The notes under the pieces are model-generated. The model saw only the letters and a program-made list of their open reading frames with translations, was not told where the DNA came from and ran no database searches. A stretch of 12,444 bases of DNA from Parachlorella kessleri (Eukaryota > Chlorophyta > Trebouxiophyceae > Chlorellales > Chlorellaceae), in assembly GCA_001598975.1 (NCBI GenBank), contig BBXU01002393.1, forward strand, positions 1 through 12,444, given 5' to 3'. A program made the translations under genes and the position numbers. Of the stretch, positions 1 through 7,877 are shown piece by piece (the first letter of the stretch is position 1; the number at the start of each line of letters is the position of its first letter).

Positions 1-245
1 CCCCTCCCCCCTTGCACGCTGCATGAAGGACGGCTCATGCCTGGCTGTGTGGCTGGGGTTAGATGGCGAGATGGTTTGGGATGTCCTGCACTTGGCGTTA
101 TTGCACGAGTGTCACTACTGTCATGTGGCAGTCTTGTCCACTGCCTGGAGCTACTGTGCACATTTCCGTGGACATGCTCGTTTCTCTGTGACCACCAACC
201 CTTTAAGGGTTGCCCTTTAAGTAATACTACTTGCACCGGTTGCAG
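1..245 (+). other. Probable XPO4 intron (3' part) at the left edge
   Basis: I see no convincing coding segment here. The stretch ends in ttgcaccggttgcag, a good splice acceptor directly before the first recognisable exon at 246. The open frames within it (about 65 to 78 codons) have no recognisable protein content and no bounded splice sites, so I read it as the tail of an intron of the exportin gene that enters from the left. A small missed exon cannot be excluded. Confidence 0.5.
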
Positions 246-3200
246 GGTGTGTGCTTGGCTGCTGAGGGGCTGAGGGGTGAGGCGGGCGTGGATGGTGCTA
301 TGGAGGGCGCTGCCGAGCGGTACATCGCTGACGTGCTGCGGTACACCGTGGCACAACTGCAGGCAAGGCAATATAGTATTCGAGGGGTTTTGATGTGAGT
401 GGAGCTGCTGCTGGAGCCTGCAAGTTGCACATGCTGTATTGCAGTGCTATACTGTGCTGCAGATAGGCCCTTGCCCCAGGCAATTTTCACCAGATCCGCT
501 GAAGTGGATCTAACCGTGCAACGGACCTTTCTCGAGCTTTAGGCGATACTTTGGAGTCGCGTGCTGCTGTTGCACAAATGCAAGGAGGCTGAGGGTTATC
601 TCCTCATTTCTCGTAGCAGCTGGGCGGCGTGTGCTGGCAGCTGGGCCTTACAGGCATCAGATGCAATGGATACCACGGCACATGCAAATCTTGCAGTGAT
701 CGCTTTCTCACTTCAAGCTTCGCCTCTCCTGCTGCAGCCAGGCTGCCTCATTGCACGCCCCAACCTGCCTGCCACTGCTGTCCTGTACCGCAGTGCGCAT
801 CGCGGTACACATTGCATGTACTGCACGCCTAGGTTCAACCCAGGGCAGCACCTCCGCTCTTTGGCGCCCGGCAACCCCAGCGTGACCGTTCATGTCAAGA
901 CCCAATGTGCTCTGCTGCTCTGCAGGCGCTGGGTGCTGAGCAGGACAGCGCCTTGCTGCAACGGGCCGACACCCTGCAGCGCCTCAGCGGGCTGCTAGAG
1001 AGCATGCGGGGGGCGGCCCGGGGGGTGTTGCCACACACACAGGCAGCCATCTTCTTGCAGGCAAGCTACTATCTTCTAGCTTTCACGTTGGTGAGGGCGT
1101 GCCTGCTTTTCTCCCTGCAATGGAGTCACGCGAGGCAGCTCTCACGTACGCCATGCCTGGGCTCGCTGGGCGCCTGTTATGACTCATGCTGACTCATACC
1201 GCTGCATGCAGTTCTTGTTTCGTCTCCCGGCCCCTGGTCGCCCTGCTGGTCGCCTGCTATGACTCATGCTATGACCCATACTGCTGCATGCAGTTCACGG
1301 CCGTCTCCCAGCCGCTTGTCGCCCTGCTGGCCGCCTGCTGCCACCACCCGGCCGTGGTGGCCCTCATTCTTAAGCTCTGCTATTACTCATGCTGATTCAT
1401 ACCGCTGCATGCAGTTCACGGCCGTCTCCCAGCCGCTCGTCGCCCTGCTGGCCGCCTGCTGCCACCACCCGGCTGTGGTGGCCCTCATTCTCAAGCTGGC
1501 TGCTGAGCTGGCGGAAGGAGTGGTGGGCGCCCTGTCAGCAAGCCAGGCTGGCGCCCTGTTCGCCTGGGCCCTGGAGCTGCTGAGAGTCTACGCCTCCCGC
1601 AACCTGGTGCGTGTTGGGACACCTTGGCTGGTTGGTGATGGTGGTGGGTTTGTTACCTGTGTGGCAGCTGATGCTATCAAAAGGGGGGGGGTTTAAGATT
1701 GGGCGAATCCGCTATTGTATGTGCCGCCAGGGGGGGGGGTTGACTGTGGTGAGAAGCTTGTATGCGCTGAGGTGGAGAGTGGGAGAACTCGAGTGCAGCT
1801 GCTCTTCCCTCGTAATAAGGACAGATCGGCCTTCATGCCGGCGAGCTAATGTGCGGAGAACACGCATGTGAGAGCATGGAAGCCCCTCCCTTCTGCGGTC
1901 TCAATACGGCGTGCAGACAGGAGCCCTGCAAGCGGAGCGGCGGGCATTGAGGATCCTTAAGATGTTACAAAGATTCCCCCCTCCAGGGCCAGATCAGCGT
2001 CCAGGCCGGGGCCTTGCAAGCGGAGCGGCGGGCGTAGGGATCAAAGATGCTTCAAAGATCCCCCCATGCAGGGCCAGATCAGCGTCCAGGCAGGTGCCCT
2101 GCAAGCGGAGCGGCAGGCTGAGCGGTACAAGGACCTGCGGGCGCTGCTGAAGCTGCTGACTAACCTTAGTCATCGCGACTGGAGCGACACCAGCGCGCTG
2201 GCCTCTGCTGAGGCGCGGCAGAGCGCAGGCGATGACGTGGCACAGGTATGGGACATGGATCGGTTCCGTCCCTGCATCACAGCTTGCTCATTTTGTAGCA
2301 TTCGTGCTACACCTCGCTGCCTTATGCGTGCCACACCCATGCCGCCTGCCCAACTCCTGACACCTGTGTGTATGCTGCTGCCACCAGCGCTGTACACGCT
2401 GTCATATTTGTACAAAACTTGGATTTCGTATGCATGCCCCCTCACTACTCTGTGCCTAAAGGTGGTGTTTGCGAGGCCAGCGCAGGACACCCTGTGCTAC
2501 CTGTGTGGAAGCTTTTAAGCTGCATTACTACGCTCTGCCAAGTGGTGTATTGCGGCGCCAATGTCAAAACAAGCTGTGCTACCTGTGCAAAAGCTTGTAA
2601 GCTGCAATGCTACTCTGTGCCAGATGGTGCATTGCGGCGCCAATGCAAAACAAGCTGTGCTACCTGTGCTTGCAAGCTGCACTGCTACCCTGTGCCTGCA
2701 GGTCGTGTTTGCGGGGCTTGACATCATCCTGCCCCTGATGAGCGTGGATCTGCTCAAGTTCCCCAAGCTGGGCCGGCAGTACTTCACGCTCCTGGCATAC
2801 ATGGCGGAGGTGCGTGGGCTGCGTGTAATGCTGGTCAAGGTTGCTACTGGTATGGGAGGAGTTGTGGGCACTCGAGATTGGTATCCCCAGGCGGGCCGGT
2901 AAGACGTCGCGCTGCTTGCTCACGTGTTGAAGATGCATGTACGAGCCCTGGTCCTGCCCTATGCCGCCAAGAGCTTGCGCTTTGACTTCCAGGCACGTGC
3001 CAAAGCTTTCTGCTGACCTGAAGTCTGCTCCCTTCGCGCATTCCAGTATAGCTGCACAGGGCATAGCCCCTGACTGGCGTAGTACTTGCCCCAAACTGGC
3101 ACGCACAAACTTGCCCAGGAATGGCGCTCTCCTGCATGGCAGTGTCGGCATACTGGCGCTGTTTGCAGGACCCTGTCGTCCTAGTGCTATGCTACGACTT

Positions 3201-5073
3201 CTACTGTACATGCAAGTGTACCTGTATTGGAATGCCCGCAGGTGTACCCAGAGCGGGTAGCCACCCTGCCGCCCCGACTGTTTCAAGTGCTGCTCGGCAC
3301 GCTGCGCTTTGGCATCGGGCTGTCTGGCGACGCTGAGGTTACGCAGGTAAGTGATCGCCCCTGGTGTTTAACGTAAGGCAGGGCTGGCTACCCAGACGAG
3401 CCGTTTCGTTGACTTTATGTCTATACGTTTTGCCCTTTGCTAGCAACAACAAAAACTAACTGGCTGGGCATGCAATTGGAAGAGTTTTCCGAGCTCTGGC
3501 AAAAAGCACTGTTCAGGGGATATACAACCCTGGTATGACCACTGGCGCAAGTGCCAAGCACGCATCCTGCTCAGTTCAGCTGTCAGCATTGCCTGGTGCA
3601 GTCTGTGTTTGAGGCGGTGTCAGCCCTGGCCAAGTTCCACGCGGTGGCGCTGGCGGGAGGGCGCCCCGGGCTGGGCCAGAACAACGACCCCACAGGTAAA
3701 GAGTCATGTGTTTGTGTCAGAGAGCGTGGGGCGTGCCTACTTCACTCTGGGGCCTTCTAAATGTGGCACAGCAGCTTCTTCCTGTCGACCCACATGCAAT
3801 GCGATGCATATCTCAGGGGATAATCTGTCTTCCAGCTATGCTGGGTCTTACCTTAGACACCTGCCAGCACGGAATCTGTATTTTGTTCCCCATTTGCTGG
3901 CTGCACCTTGAGCATTGCAGATGGCAGTTGCCTCCTCTTGCCAGCCCACACTACCTTCCTCCTCTGTTCTGGCCCGGAGTGCTGCCGACCTGTGGGCTAG
4001 CATCTGCTGGACAGCATGCCCCTCATATGACTCTGCTGCCAAGAACAGCTCTTCACACGCTGCTGGCTGCCTGCCTTTGTGCAGAACCAAACTCCCCAAG
4101 CCCTTTGGGCCAGCTGATGCAGTCCATCCTCCACCGGCTGCTGCAAGATGACTCGGGCCACGAGGCCGCAGACCACGCTGCGGAGGCGCTGCTGCCCCTG
4201 CTGCTGGCAGAGGGGGCGGTGCTGCAAGCGGAGGGGGAGGCGATGATTGCTGGCTTGCCAGACCAGGCCGCAAAGGTAGGTTGTTAATGGTGGCAGGTAG
4301 TGCGAGAGATATGGGTGAACTGTACCGACAGGGCTGGGATGCAAGCATGCTGTGGGTCTTGCCTGACTTCGTAGCTAGTAGTCCTTAATCCAAGGCAATC
4401 TTGGTGTTGGTGGGCTGGTAGGAAGTGTGAAATATACACCTTGCATACTGACGAATTTGGTTGCATTTCAGCTTGCTGGATTGCCCGACCAGGCCGCTAA
4501 GGTAGTTTTTTGCGAGGATGCTAACCAAGGGGGAGATGGCGGTATGGCCCAAGTTGCCAGGCGTCGGAAAATTGTAGTTGCAAGGCCAGCGCTTGCCAAG
4601 GGGTTGGACTCTGAGTAGAGACACGTGGGGCGGCTTGAACATCATGAATGGGGAGATTGGGCCAGGCTTGACTTGCATGCACAATACAGCACCACCAAAA
4701 TGCCTCTCCTCTAGATGATGTCGATGAACTTGTCCAGATCTGGGGGACCGTTTGGTTGCACTAAACACTTTTTGAGGGTGTGAGGTCAAATGGAGTTGCA
4801 GCACTTGCAGGCAGTGACATGGGGTTGGGAGGGGCCGCTCAAATAAGTTGCCCAGTGCTTTGGCAACTACAGATGCATGAAGCTGTCCCCAAGCCCACAG
4901 TCCTCCCCTCCGATTCCTGTTTCCGCACTGTGTTGCAGGAGAAGGTGGCCCAGGCGTTCTTGCAACTGACAGCTGGCATTGAGAGGTCCCTGGACCGAGG
5001 CAACCGCCAGCGCTTCCGAGCCAACCTGCTCCGCTTTGCTGGGGAAGTGCGGGGGGCAGTGAGGGTGCGCTGA
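246..5073 (+). CDS. XPO4: Exportin-4-like nuclear transport receptor, C-terminal part (partial gene, 9 exons)
   Basis: Exons: 246-362, 926-1060, 1415-1606, 2072-2245, 2702-2809, 3242-3346, 3602-3695, 4085-4275 and 4939-5073 (TGA). They join in one frame of 416 residues; all junctions are phase 0 except 3695/4085, which rebuilds a Glu codon. Exportin-4 is a RanGTP-dependent karyopherin of HEAT-like helical repeats; in animals it exports eIF5A and SMAD3 (family knowledge). The best anchor is residues 222-234, DLLKFPKLGRQYF, followed across a splice by EVYPERVATLPPRLF (residues 242-256), as in the XPO4 family. The C-terminus, with LDRGNRQRFRANL and ending RGAVRVR, matches the family's last helices. 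The usual length is near 1,100 residues, so about the last third is here; the N-terminus lies left of the window. Exportin-7 is a more distant alternative. Two introns have GC donors, and three are loaded with copies of the next exon's start. The splice model is read by eye. Confidence 0.85.
363..368 (+). other. GC splice donor of intron 1
   Basis: The exon ends ...CAACTGCAG and the intron starts gcaagg. No GT lies nearby that keeps frame with the exon at 926. CAG|GCAAG is the strong context typical of functional GC-AG introns, in which the rest of the site pairs well with U1. Confidence 0.7.
363..925 (+). other. XPO4 intron 1 (GC-AG), 563 bases
   Basis: The donor reads CAG|gcaagg. The upstream frame, if read through, meets a TGA at about 395, so splicing here is needed. 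The acceptor is ctctgcag at 918-925. The interior has several long open frames on both strands, but none gives recognisable protein and none fits the exon phases. A GC-rich palindromic patch around 781-826 (ctgtaccgcagtgcgcatcg followed by cggtacac) could fold but has no assigned role. Confidence 0.7.
1061..1066 (+). other. GC splice donor of intron 2
   Basis: The exon ends CTTCTTGCAG and the intron starts gcaagc, the same CAG|GCAAG context as the preceding intron. Cutting here makes the exon exactly 45 codons and joins in phase to the exon at 1415. Confidence 0.7.
1170..1498 (+). repeat. Tandem copies of the intron 2 acceptor plus the start of exon 3
   Basis: Each unit holds TATGACTCATGCT-like sequence, a ctgcatgcag acceptor, and the start of exon 3. 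Exon starts lie at 1212 (about 48 bases kept, diverged), 1294 (83 bases kept) and 1415 (the true exon). The 1294-to-1415 period is 121 bases; the 1212-to-1294 period is 82. A junction remnant of a further unit lies near 1160-1190. The copy at 1294 differs from the true exon at only three bases in 83. Its reading frame runs into TGA at 1393-1395, so only the last copy continues into a full exon. The units carry a CTGAC-type candidate branch site with their acceptors. Confidence 0.85.
1607..1897 (+). other. XPO4 intron 3, first part, with two G-tracts
   Basis: The donor is gtgcgt at 1607. The stretch has no recognisable gene. It contains runs of 9 G (1683-1691) and 10 G (1730-1739) on the coding strand. 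These are prone to length variation and, as G-runs inside an intron, might influence splicing; nothing more can be said from sequence alone. Confidence 0.6.
1898..2119 (+). repeat. Tandem copies of the intron 3 acceptor plus the start of exon 4
   Basis: Two upstream copies precede the real exon at 2072. Copy a starts near 1898, is clearly diverged, and its AG has changed to CG. Copy b starts at 1987 and keeps an intact ccctccag acceptor. Each unit is 85 bases: about 48 bases of exon start (GQISVQAGALQAER) followed by about 37 bases of intron tail (gat..aaagatccccc). Copy b's reading frame ends in TAG a few codons after the shared part, so using its acceptor would give a premature stop. Confidence 0.85.
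2440..2722 (+). repeat. Tandem copies of the intron 4 acceptor plus the start of exon 5
   Basis: The exon 5 start, GTCGTGTTTGCGGGGCTT at 2702, is preceded by older copies at about 2461 (gtggtgtttgcgaggcc), 2543 (tggtgtattgcggcgcc) and 2625 (tggtgcattgcggcgcc). The period is about 81-83 bases. The segments between them (cctgtg..aagct..taagctgc..actctg) are also repeated. The first three acceptors are weakened: aaag, caag and agat replace gcag. Only the last unit has a clean tgcctgcag. The two middle units share the longest match, including gcggcgccaatg and aaaacaagctgtgctacc. Confidence 0.8.
2810..3241 (+). other. XPO4 intron 5, 432 bases
   Basis: The donor is gtgcgt and the acceptor aatgcccgcag. 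An antisense open frame of about 208 codons crosses this intron and its flanking exons, but it has no recognisable domain and I treat it as chance. Near the acceptor, gcaagtgtacctg (around 3213) resembles the exon 6 start gcaggtgtaccc at 3238. This may be a further short duplication, but the match is too short to be sure. Confidence 0.55.
3347..3601 (+). other. XPO4 intron 6
   Basis: The intron runs from an optimal donor, gtaagt, to gcctggtgcag. Its interior is AT-richer than the flanking exons. No repeat or gene is evident inside it. Confidence 0.65.
3696..4084 (+). other. XPO4 intron 7, 389 bases
   Basis: The donor is gtaaag and the acceptor ctttgtgcag. This is the only phase-1 intron of the part seen; the split codon g|aa gives Glu-309 of the partial protein. 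No gene was recognised inside. Some gctggctgc-rich sequence recurs near 3895 and 4060, but too weakly to call a duplication. Confidence 0.6.
4281..4348 (+). repeat. Dispersed repeat copy inside XPO4 intron 8
   Basis: gttaatggtggcaggtagtg is followed by cgagag, then tgaactgtaccgacagggct and gggatgcaagc. It starts only about six bases after the exon 8 donor and is the only clear copy inside the exportin gene. Confidence 0.65.
4472..4501 (+). other. Candidate 30-base mini-exon duplicated from the end of exon 8
   Basis: The segment reads LAGLPDQAAK and copies the last ten residues of exon 8, IAGLPDQAAK. It is bounded by ttgcatttcag and gtagtt and is 30 bases long with phase 0 at both ends, so including it would insert ten residues without breaking the frame. 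Of four base differences from the source, three are synonymous third positions and one is a Leu/Ile swap. The XPO4 family does not need these residues, so this is either an alternative exon or a fossil. Confidence 0.5.
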
Positions 5074-5097
5074 GTCACAGTGAGTCACCCCCCTCAA

Positions 5098-5143
5098 TGG
5101 CAGGCAATGGCTTGTGTCCCTGGCAGGCAATGGGGTGTGTCCC
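5098..5143 (+). repeat. Two 23-base tandem repeats in the XPO4 3' UTR
   Basis: tggcaggcaatgg followed by cttgtgtccc, then tggcaggcaatgg followed by ggtgtgtccc, lie head to tail directly after the stop codon region. The two units differ at two positions. The core tggcaggcaatg resembles the start of the dispersed repeat found elsewhere in the window. Confidence 0.7.
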
Positions 5144-5205
5144 TGGCCTGGGGGGCCCGCCCAGTATCAAGCTCAGGCTGAGCTAACCGAACAAGGCGAT
5201 CCTCG

Positions 5206-5210
5206 TGTAA
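5206..5210 (+). terminator. TGTAA poly(A) signal of XPO4
   Basis: TGTAA, the main polyadenylation signal of green algae, lies 133 bases after the TGA stop. It is the first good candidate, and would put cleavage at about 5220-5230, just before the dispersed repeat at 5251. Confidence 0.5.
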
Positions 5211-5250
5211 ATTGGTTAGAAAAACTGGCATACGAGCCAGCAGGCATCTC

Positions 5251-5350
5251 ACTCAGGCAAGACTCAGGTTCATTCTGCATCCAGCCCTGTCAGTCCAGTC
5301 CAGCCCAGGTTACTCCCCGTTCGCACTACCTGCCACCCATACTAATAAAA
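5251..5350 (-). repeat. Dispersed repeat copy between XPO4 and gene A
   Basis: Read on the - strand, this copy goes from attagtatgggtggcagg through tagtgcgaac and ggactgacagggctggatg to ctgagtcttgcctgag. It is the fullest copy of the family in the window and serves as reference for the others. It separates the convergent 3' ends of XPO4 and gene A. Confidence 0.75.
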
Positions 5351-5422
5351 TACTGCAGCGCATGAGCTCAAAACTCACAAGCAACGCCCCTGGTGCTGCA
5401 TGTATCACCCAACAACTATCAT

Positions 5423-5427
5423 TTACA
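5423..5427 (-). terminator. Possible TGTAA poly(A) signal of gene A
   Basis: TGTAA on the - strand, 62 bases after the TGA stop of gene A. The homologous position near 12365 reads TGCAA, so the signal is not kept in the presumed third copy. Confidence 0.4.
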
Positions 5428-5489
5428 CCTGGGCCCTAGAATCGCGAAGCTCAGTCAGGCCACTGGCCCGCATGTTGTAGGCACACCTC

Positions 5490-7838
5490 TCAGCTTGTGG
5501 TGAAAAGTAGCGTATCCACCGCATCCCAGAAGCAACTGAGATCGGTAAACCATGCCTGCCGCAAGTGTGGGAGGTGCCTGAGGAGCGCTTTGCGTGCGCG
5601 CTCTTCCTCTGAGTCAGTCCTAATGGCAACACGCACCGAAAGACACGTCAGTGCTGGCAGGTCGGCCAACAGGTCTAGCTCTAGCAGGGTGGGGACGCTG
5701 GTACAGTAAGTGAGCAGCTCCAGCTGGGTGGCTTGCCTCAGCCCCTGCAAAATGACAACATGGGGCAGGAGAGCAACCCGTGTGCTTCGCACAAGGGCAG
5801 TGCAAAGCGATGATTTCAAAACTGTATGAGGTTCCCACTGTTCTAAGCGGTCTACGGCCTCATCCCCAAGGCATTTGTGCTCTAGTGGCAGAAAAGGTCC
5901 CCGCCATGTCAAATCCCTGAGTGCTGTCACCTACTGTGTGGCCCAGCCGGTACTCTCAGACCCAACACACATCAGCGCGTCCATACAGCGCGTCCATACC
6001 AGCGGCAAGCAGGCCGGCCATCATTTACCACAGCTGGGAGGTCACCAAGAATCCTAGAACATGTCGCGCTGCAATGTGGCCGCACTGGCTGTCTCCTGGC
6101 CGACAGATGGTGAGGGCTAATGGCTAAAACCAAACAATGCACCCTCTCACACTCACCTCTGGCAACGGCACCGTGCCGTCCCACATGAGCGCCCTCAGGC
6201 TACGCCACAAAACCCCGGCAGCGGGCGGCACGCTGTCCTATGCTAGGGCTGCTGCTGCTGCAGCAGGGTTGCCGTCACCGACGGAATCTAATGCCAGCAT
6301 CTGCAGCTGCGACAATCCGCCAATAACTTGTGACTGCTGGATTCCCCACAGCCCTTCCATGTGCAGCTTTCGCAGTGAGGCTGGCGCCGCCCGCAGCAGC
6401 TCAGTGACCCACACGGCTGTCAATAGGCTAGGCACGCCACCATACAAGCCTGTACCATCAACGTACAGAGAGCGCAGGGCAGAGGCCCCTGCCAGGGTGG
6501 ACCCGCCAGCCAGCGCACCGCAACCATATAGGCTCAAACTTTCCAGGACCGGCAGCATGCCAAAGTCAACAGTGATGCTGCTGCCGCCAAGCTCTAGCGT
6601 GTGGATGGCGCAGGATGTGCTCCCTGGTGGGTAGGCCGCTCCGGCAGCTCCTGCAGCTGCTGCTCGGGCTGCCAGGCCTGCTGAACCCAGTGCCATCATT
6701 CCTGCACCCTGAAGACCTAGCCCCTCTCCCACCGCAAGGATCTCCACCTCCGCGCGGCTATCAATGGCCAGCTTCTGCAAGGCTGGCAAGGTGGGCCACA
6801 GCACCACACGCAGCGTGGCCTGAGAATCAATGCGCACTGTCAGGCCGGTAAGCGCGGGCAGCGCAGGTAGCAGCAAAAGTCCATGGCCTCCGCTGCACGA
6901 CAGGCCCAGGTCTTGCAACTGTGGCAGGCATCTGAGCTGTCCCAGCCAGTGGGCGTCCCACTCAAAGTCCATGAGGTCGAGCGAGGTGAGGTTCGGGAAA
7001 ATGCTGGGGCATGGAAGCCATTTGTAGCTGTAGATGCAGCGCAGCTCCTTTAGAGCCTGCCATAAAGAGGAACACCCAGGAATTTGAAGGAGTCAGCTGA
7101 CCCCGGCTGCGAGGATGCCAGAATTGCACGCTTTGTTTTACTTCATTCTCAGTTTTTTCTGCTTGAAAATGGAGACATTGCAGAGTGATTTCCATGCACA
7201 AATACATGCACGATGCAGGAGTCTGATGAGACCCCTGCCTAGCTTTGCTGGCAGCCAGCAAAGGCGTAAGGATCCAGGGAAGACTTACCTCACGGTTCAC
7301 AGAGTGCAGCATGGCAGGCACCAGCTTCCGGCAGTCGCCAGGCAAGCCAAGCAGTTCGATTTTCCTGAAGGCGGCCCTCCTGGCTATCACCCAGCGGCAC
7401 TGCTTCTCTAGCAGCAAAGGTTGGTTTCCAAGGTACGTCGAGGACAGTCTGTCAAAGGGCTGACTCAGCAGGGCTTGTTGCCAGGACTTGCAAACCGCCA
7501 AGGCTTTAAGCCTGCAGAGGGTTGACAAACAACTAATCAACTCAGTAAAAGTTGTAGAAGCGAAGGTCGAACCCTGGTTGGCAGCACGTGATTTCCCAAT
7601 GCCTGCTGTTTGCATCGCTTGTGCACCTCGGCTTCAGCTCTGACCTGTCAGACAGCGAGCTGCAGTTGCTGTACACCCTTCTGAGGAGCTCTCCTGGTAG
7701 CTCAGCATAGGTCTTTACAAAACGATGCCCGCCAGCCATCACAAACAGTCTCGTGCCGTGGAACCGGCAAGAAGCGAAAACTTCGTGCAAGATAGTAGTC
7801 CTTTCTCGCCAATGGATCTCTTCGTTCATGATACGCAT
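5490..7838 (-). CDS. F-box/leucine-rich-repeat protein, paralogue A, with an in-frame TAG (truncated or young pseudogene)
   Basis: Exons on the - strand: 7838-7645, 7511-7289, 7056-6157 and 5744-5490 (TGA). Exon 1 ends TCTGACAG|gtcaga and exon 2 starts after ctctgcag, rebuilding LPGELLRRVYSN...SLSDRLKALAVCKSW, an F-box (about residues 48-85). F-box proteins dock on SKP1 in SCF ubiquitin ligases (family knowledge). Exons 3 and 4 hold irregular LRRs such as FPNLTSLDLMDFEW, LPVLESLSLYGCGAL and LLELDLLADLPALTCL, a likely substrate surface, with an Ala-rich stretch between. At 6240-6238 the codon is TAG where paralogue B has CAG, cutting a 523-residue frame at 411. The frame after it stays open to the real stop, so the change may be recent. 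The start is uncertain: ATGs lie at 7838, 7829 and 7739. Exon 2 is about 76% identical to B's (56 of 74 residues, counted by eye). No substrate is known. Confidence 0.75.
6238..6240 (-). other. In-frame TAG in exon 3 of paralogue A
   Basis: The context is GCA TAG GAC AGC GTG CCG; paralogue B reads CTA CAG GAC AGC GTG CCG. One C-to-T change explains it. It removes the end of exon 3 and all of exon 4, about 112 residues of the LRR region. Because B itself ends with TAG (9026-9024), a changed genetic code in which TAG means Gln is unlikely. Confidence 0.8.
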
Positions 7839-7874
7839 GCGTTCGTTTGCGCGCTGTTTGCCGGGCGCTAGCAC
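7835..7874 (-). promoter_or_regulatory. Conserved 5' block of gene A
   Basis: gcatgcgttcgtttgcgcgc and the bases up to gctagcac match 11479-11516 upstream of gene B at about 37 of 40 positions, while the sequence between this block and the F-box exon does not match. The block therefore looks like a kept promoter, 5' UTR or first-exon element. The frame through it reads GTG CTA GCG CCC here; in B an ATG sits just before the same GTG. Confidence 0.5.
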
Positions 7875-7877
7875 TAC

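Larger units (their letters stand above)
4276..4938 (+). other. XPO4 intron 8, or introns 8a and 8b around a mini-exon
   Basis: The donor is gtaggt at 4276 and the last acceptor is gtgttgcag at 4938. The intron contains a dispersed-repeat copy close to its donor (4281-4348) and a 30-base duplicate of the exon 8 end (4472-4501) flanked by its own acceptor and donor. The rest, 4502-4938, shows no further gene or clear repeat. Confidence 0.6.

Noticed and set aside
3210..3260. Short duplication of the exon 6 start (gcaagtgtacctg versus gcaggtgtaccc)
   Set aside because: The match is only about a dozen bases, so it is not counted with the three clear arrays.
2660..3286. Open frame of 208 codons on the - strand
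   Set aside because: It lies antisense to XPO4 exon 5, intron 5 and the start of exon 6, has no recognisable domain, and is explained by GC-rich codon bias on the other strand.
6238..6240. TAG read as glutamine (altered nuclear code, as in some ulvophyte algae)
   Set aside because: Gene B ends at TAG in the expected place and XPO4 ends at TGA, and no other in-frame TAG occurs in the spliced genes. A simple nonsense change is more likely.
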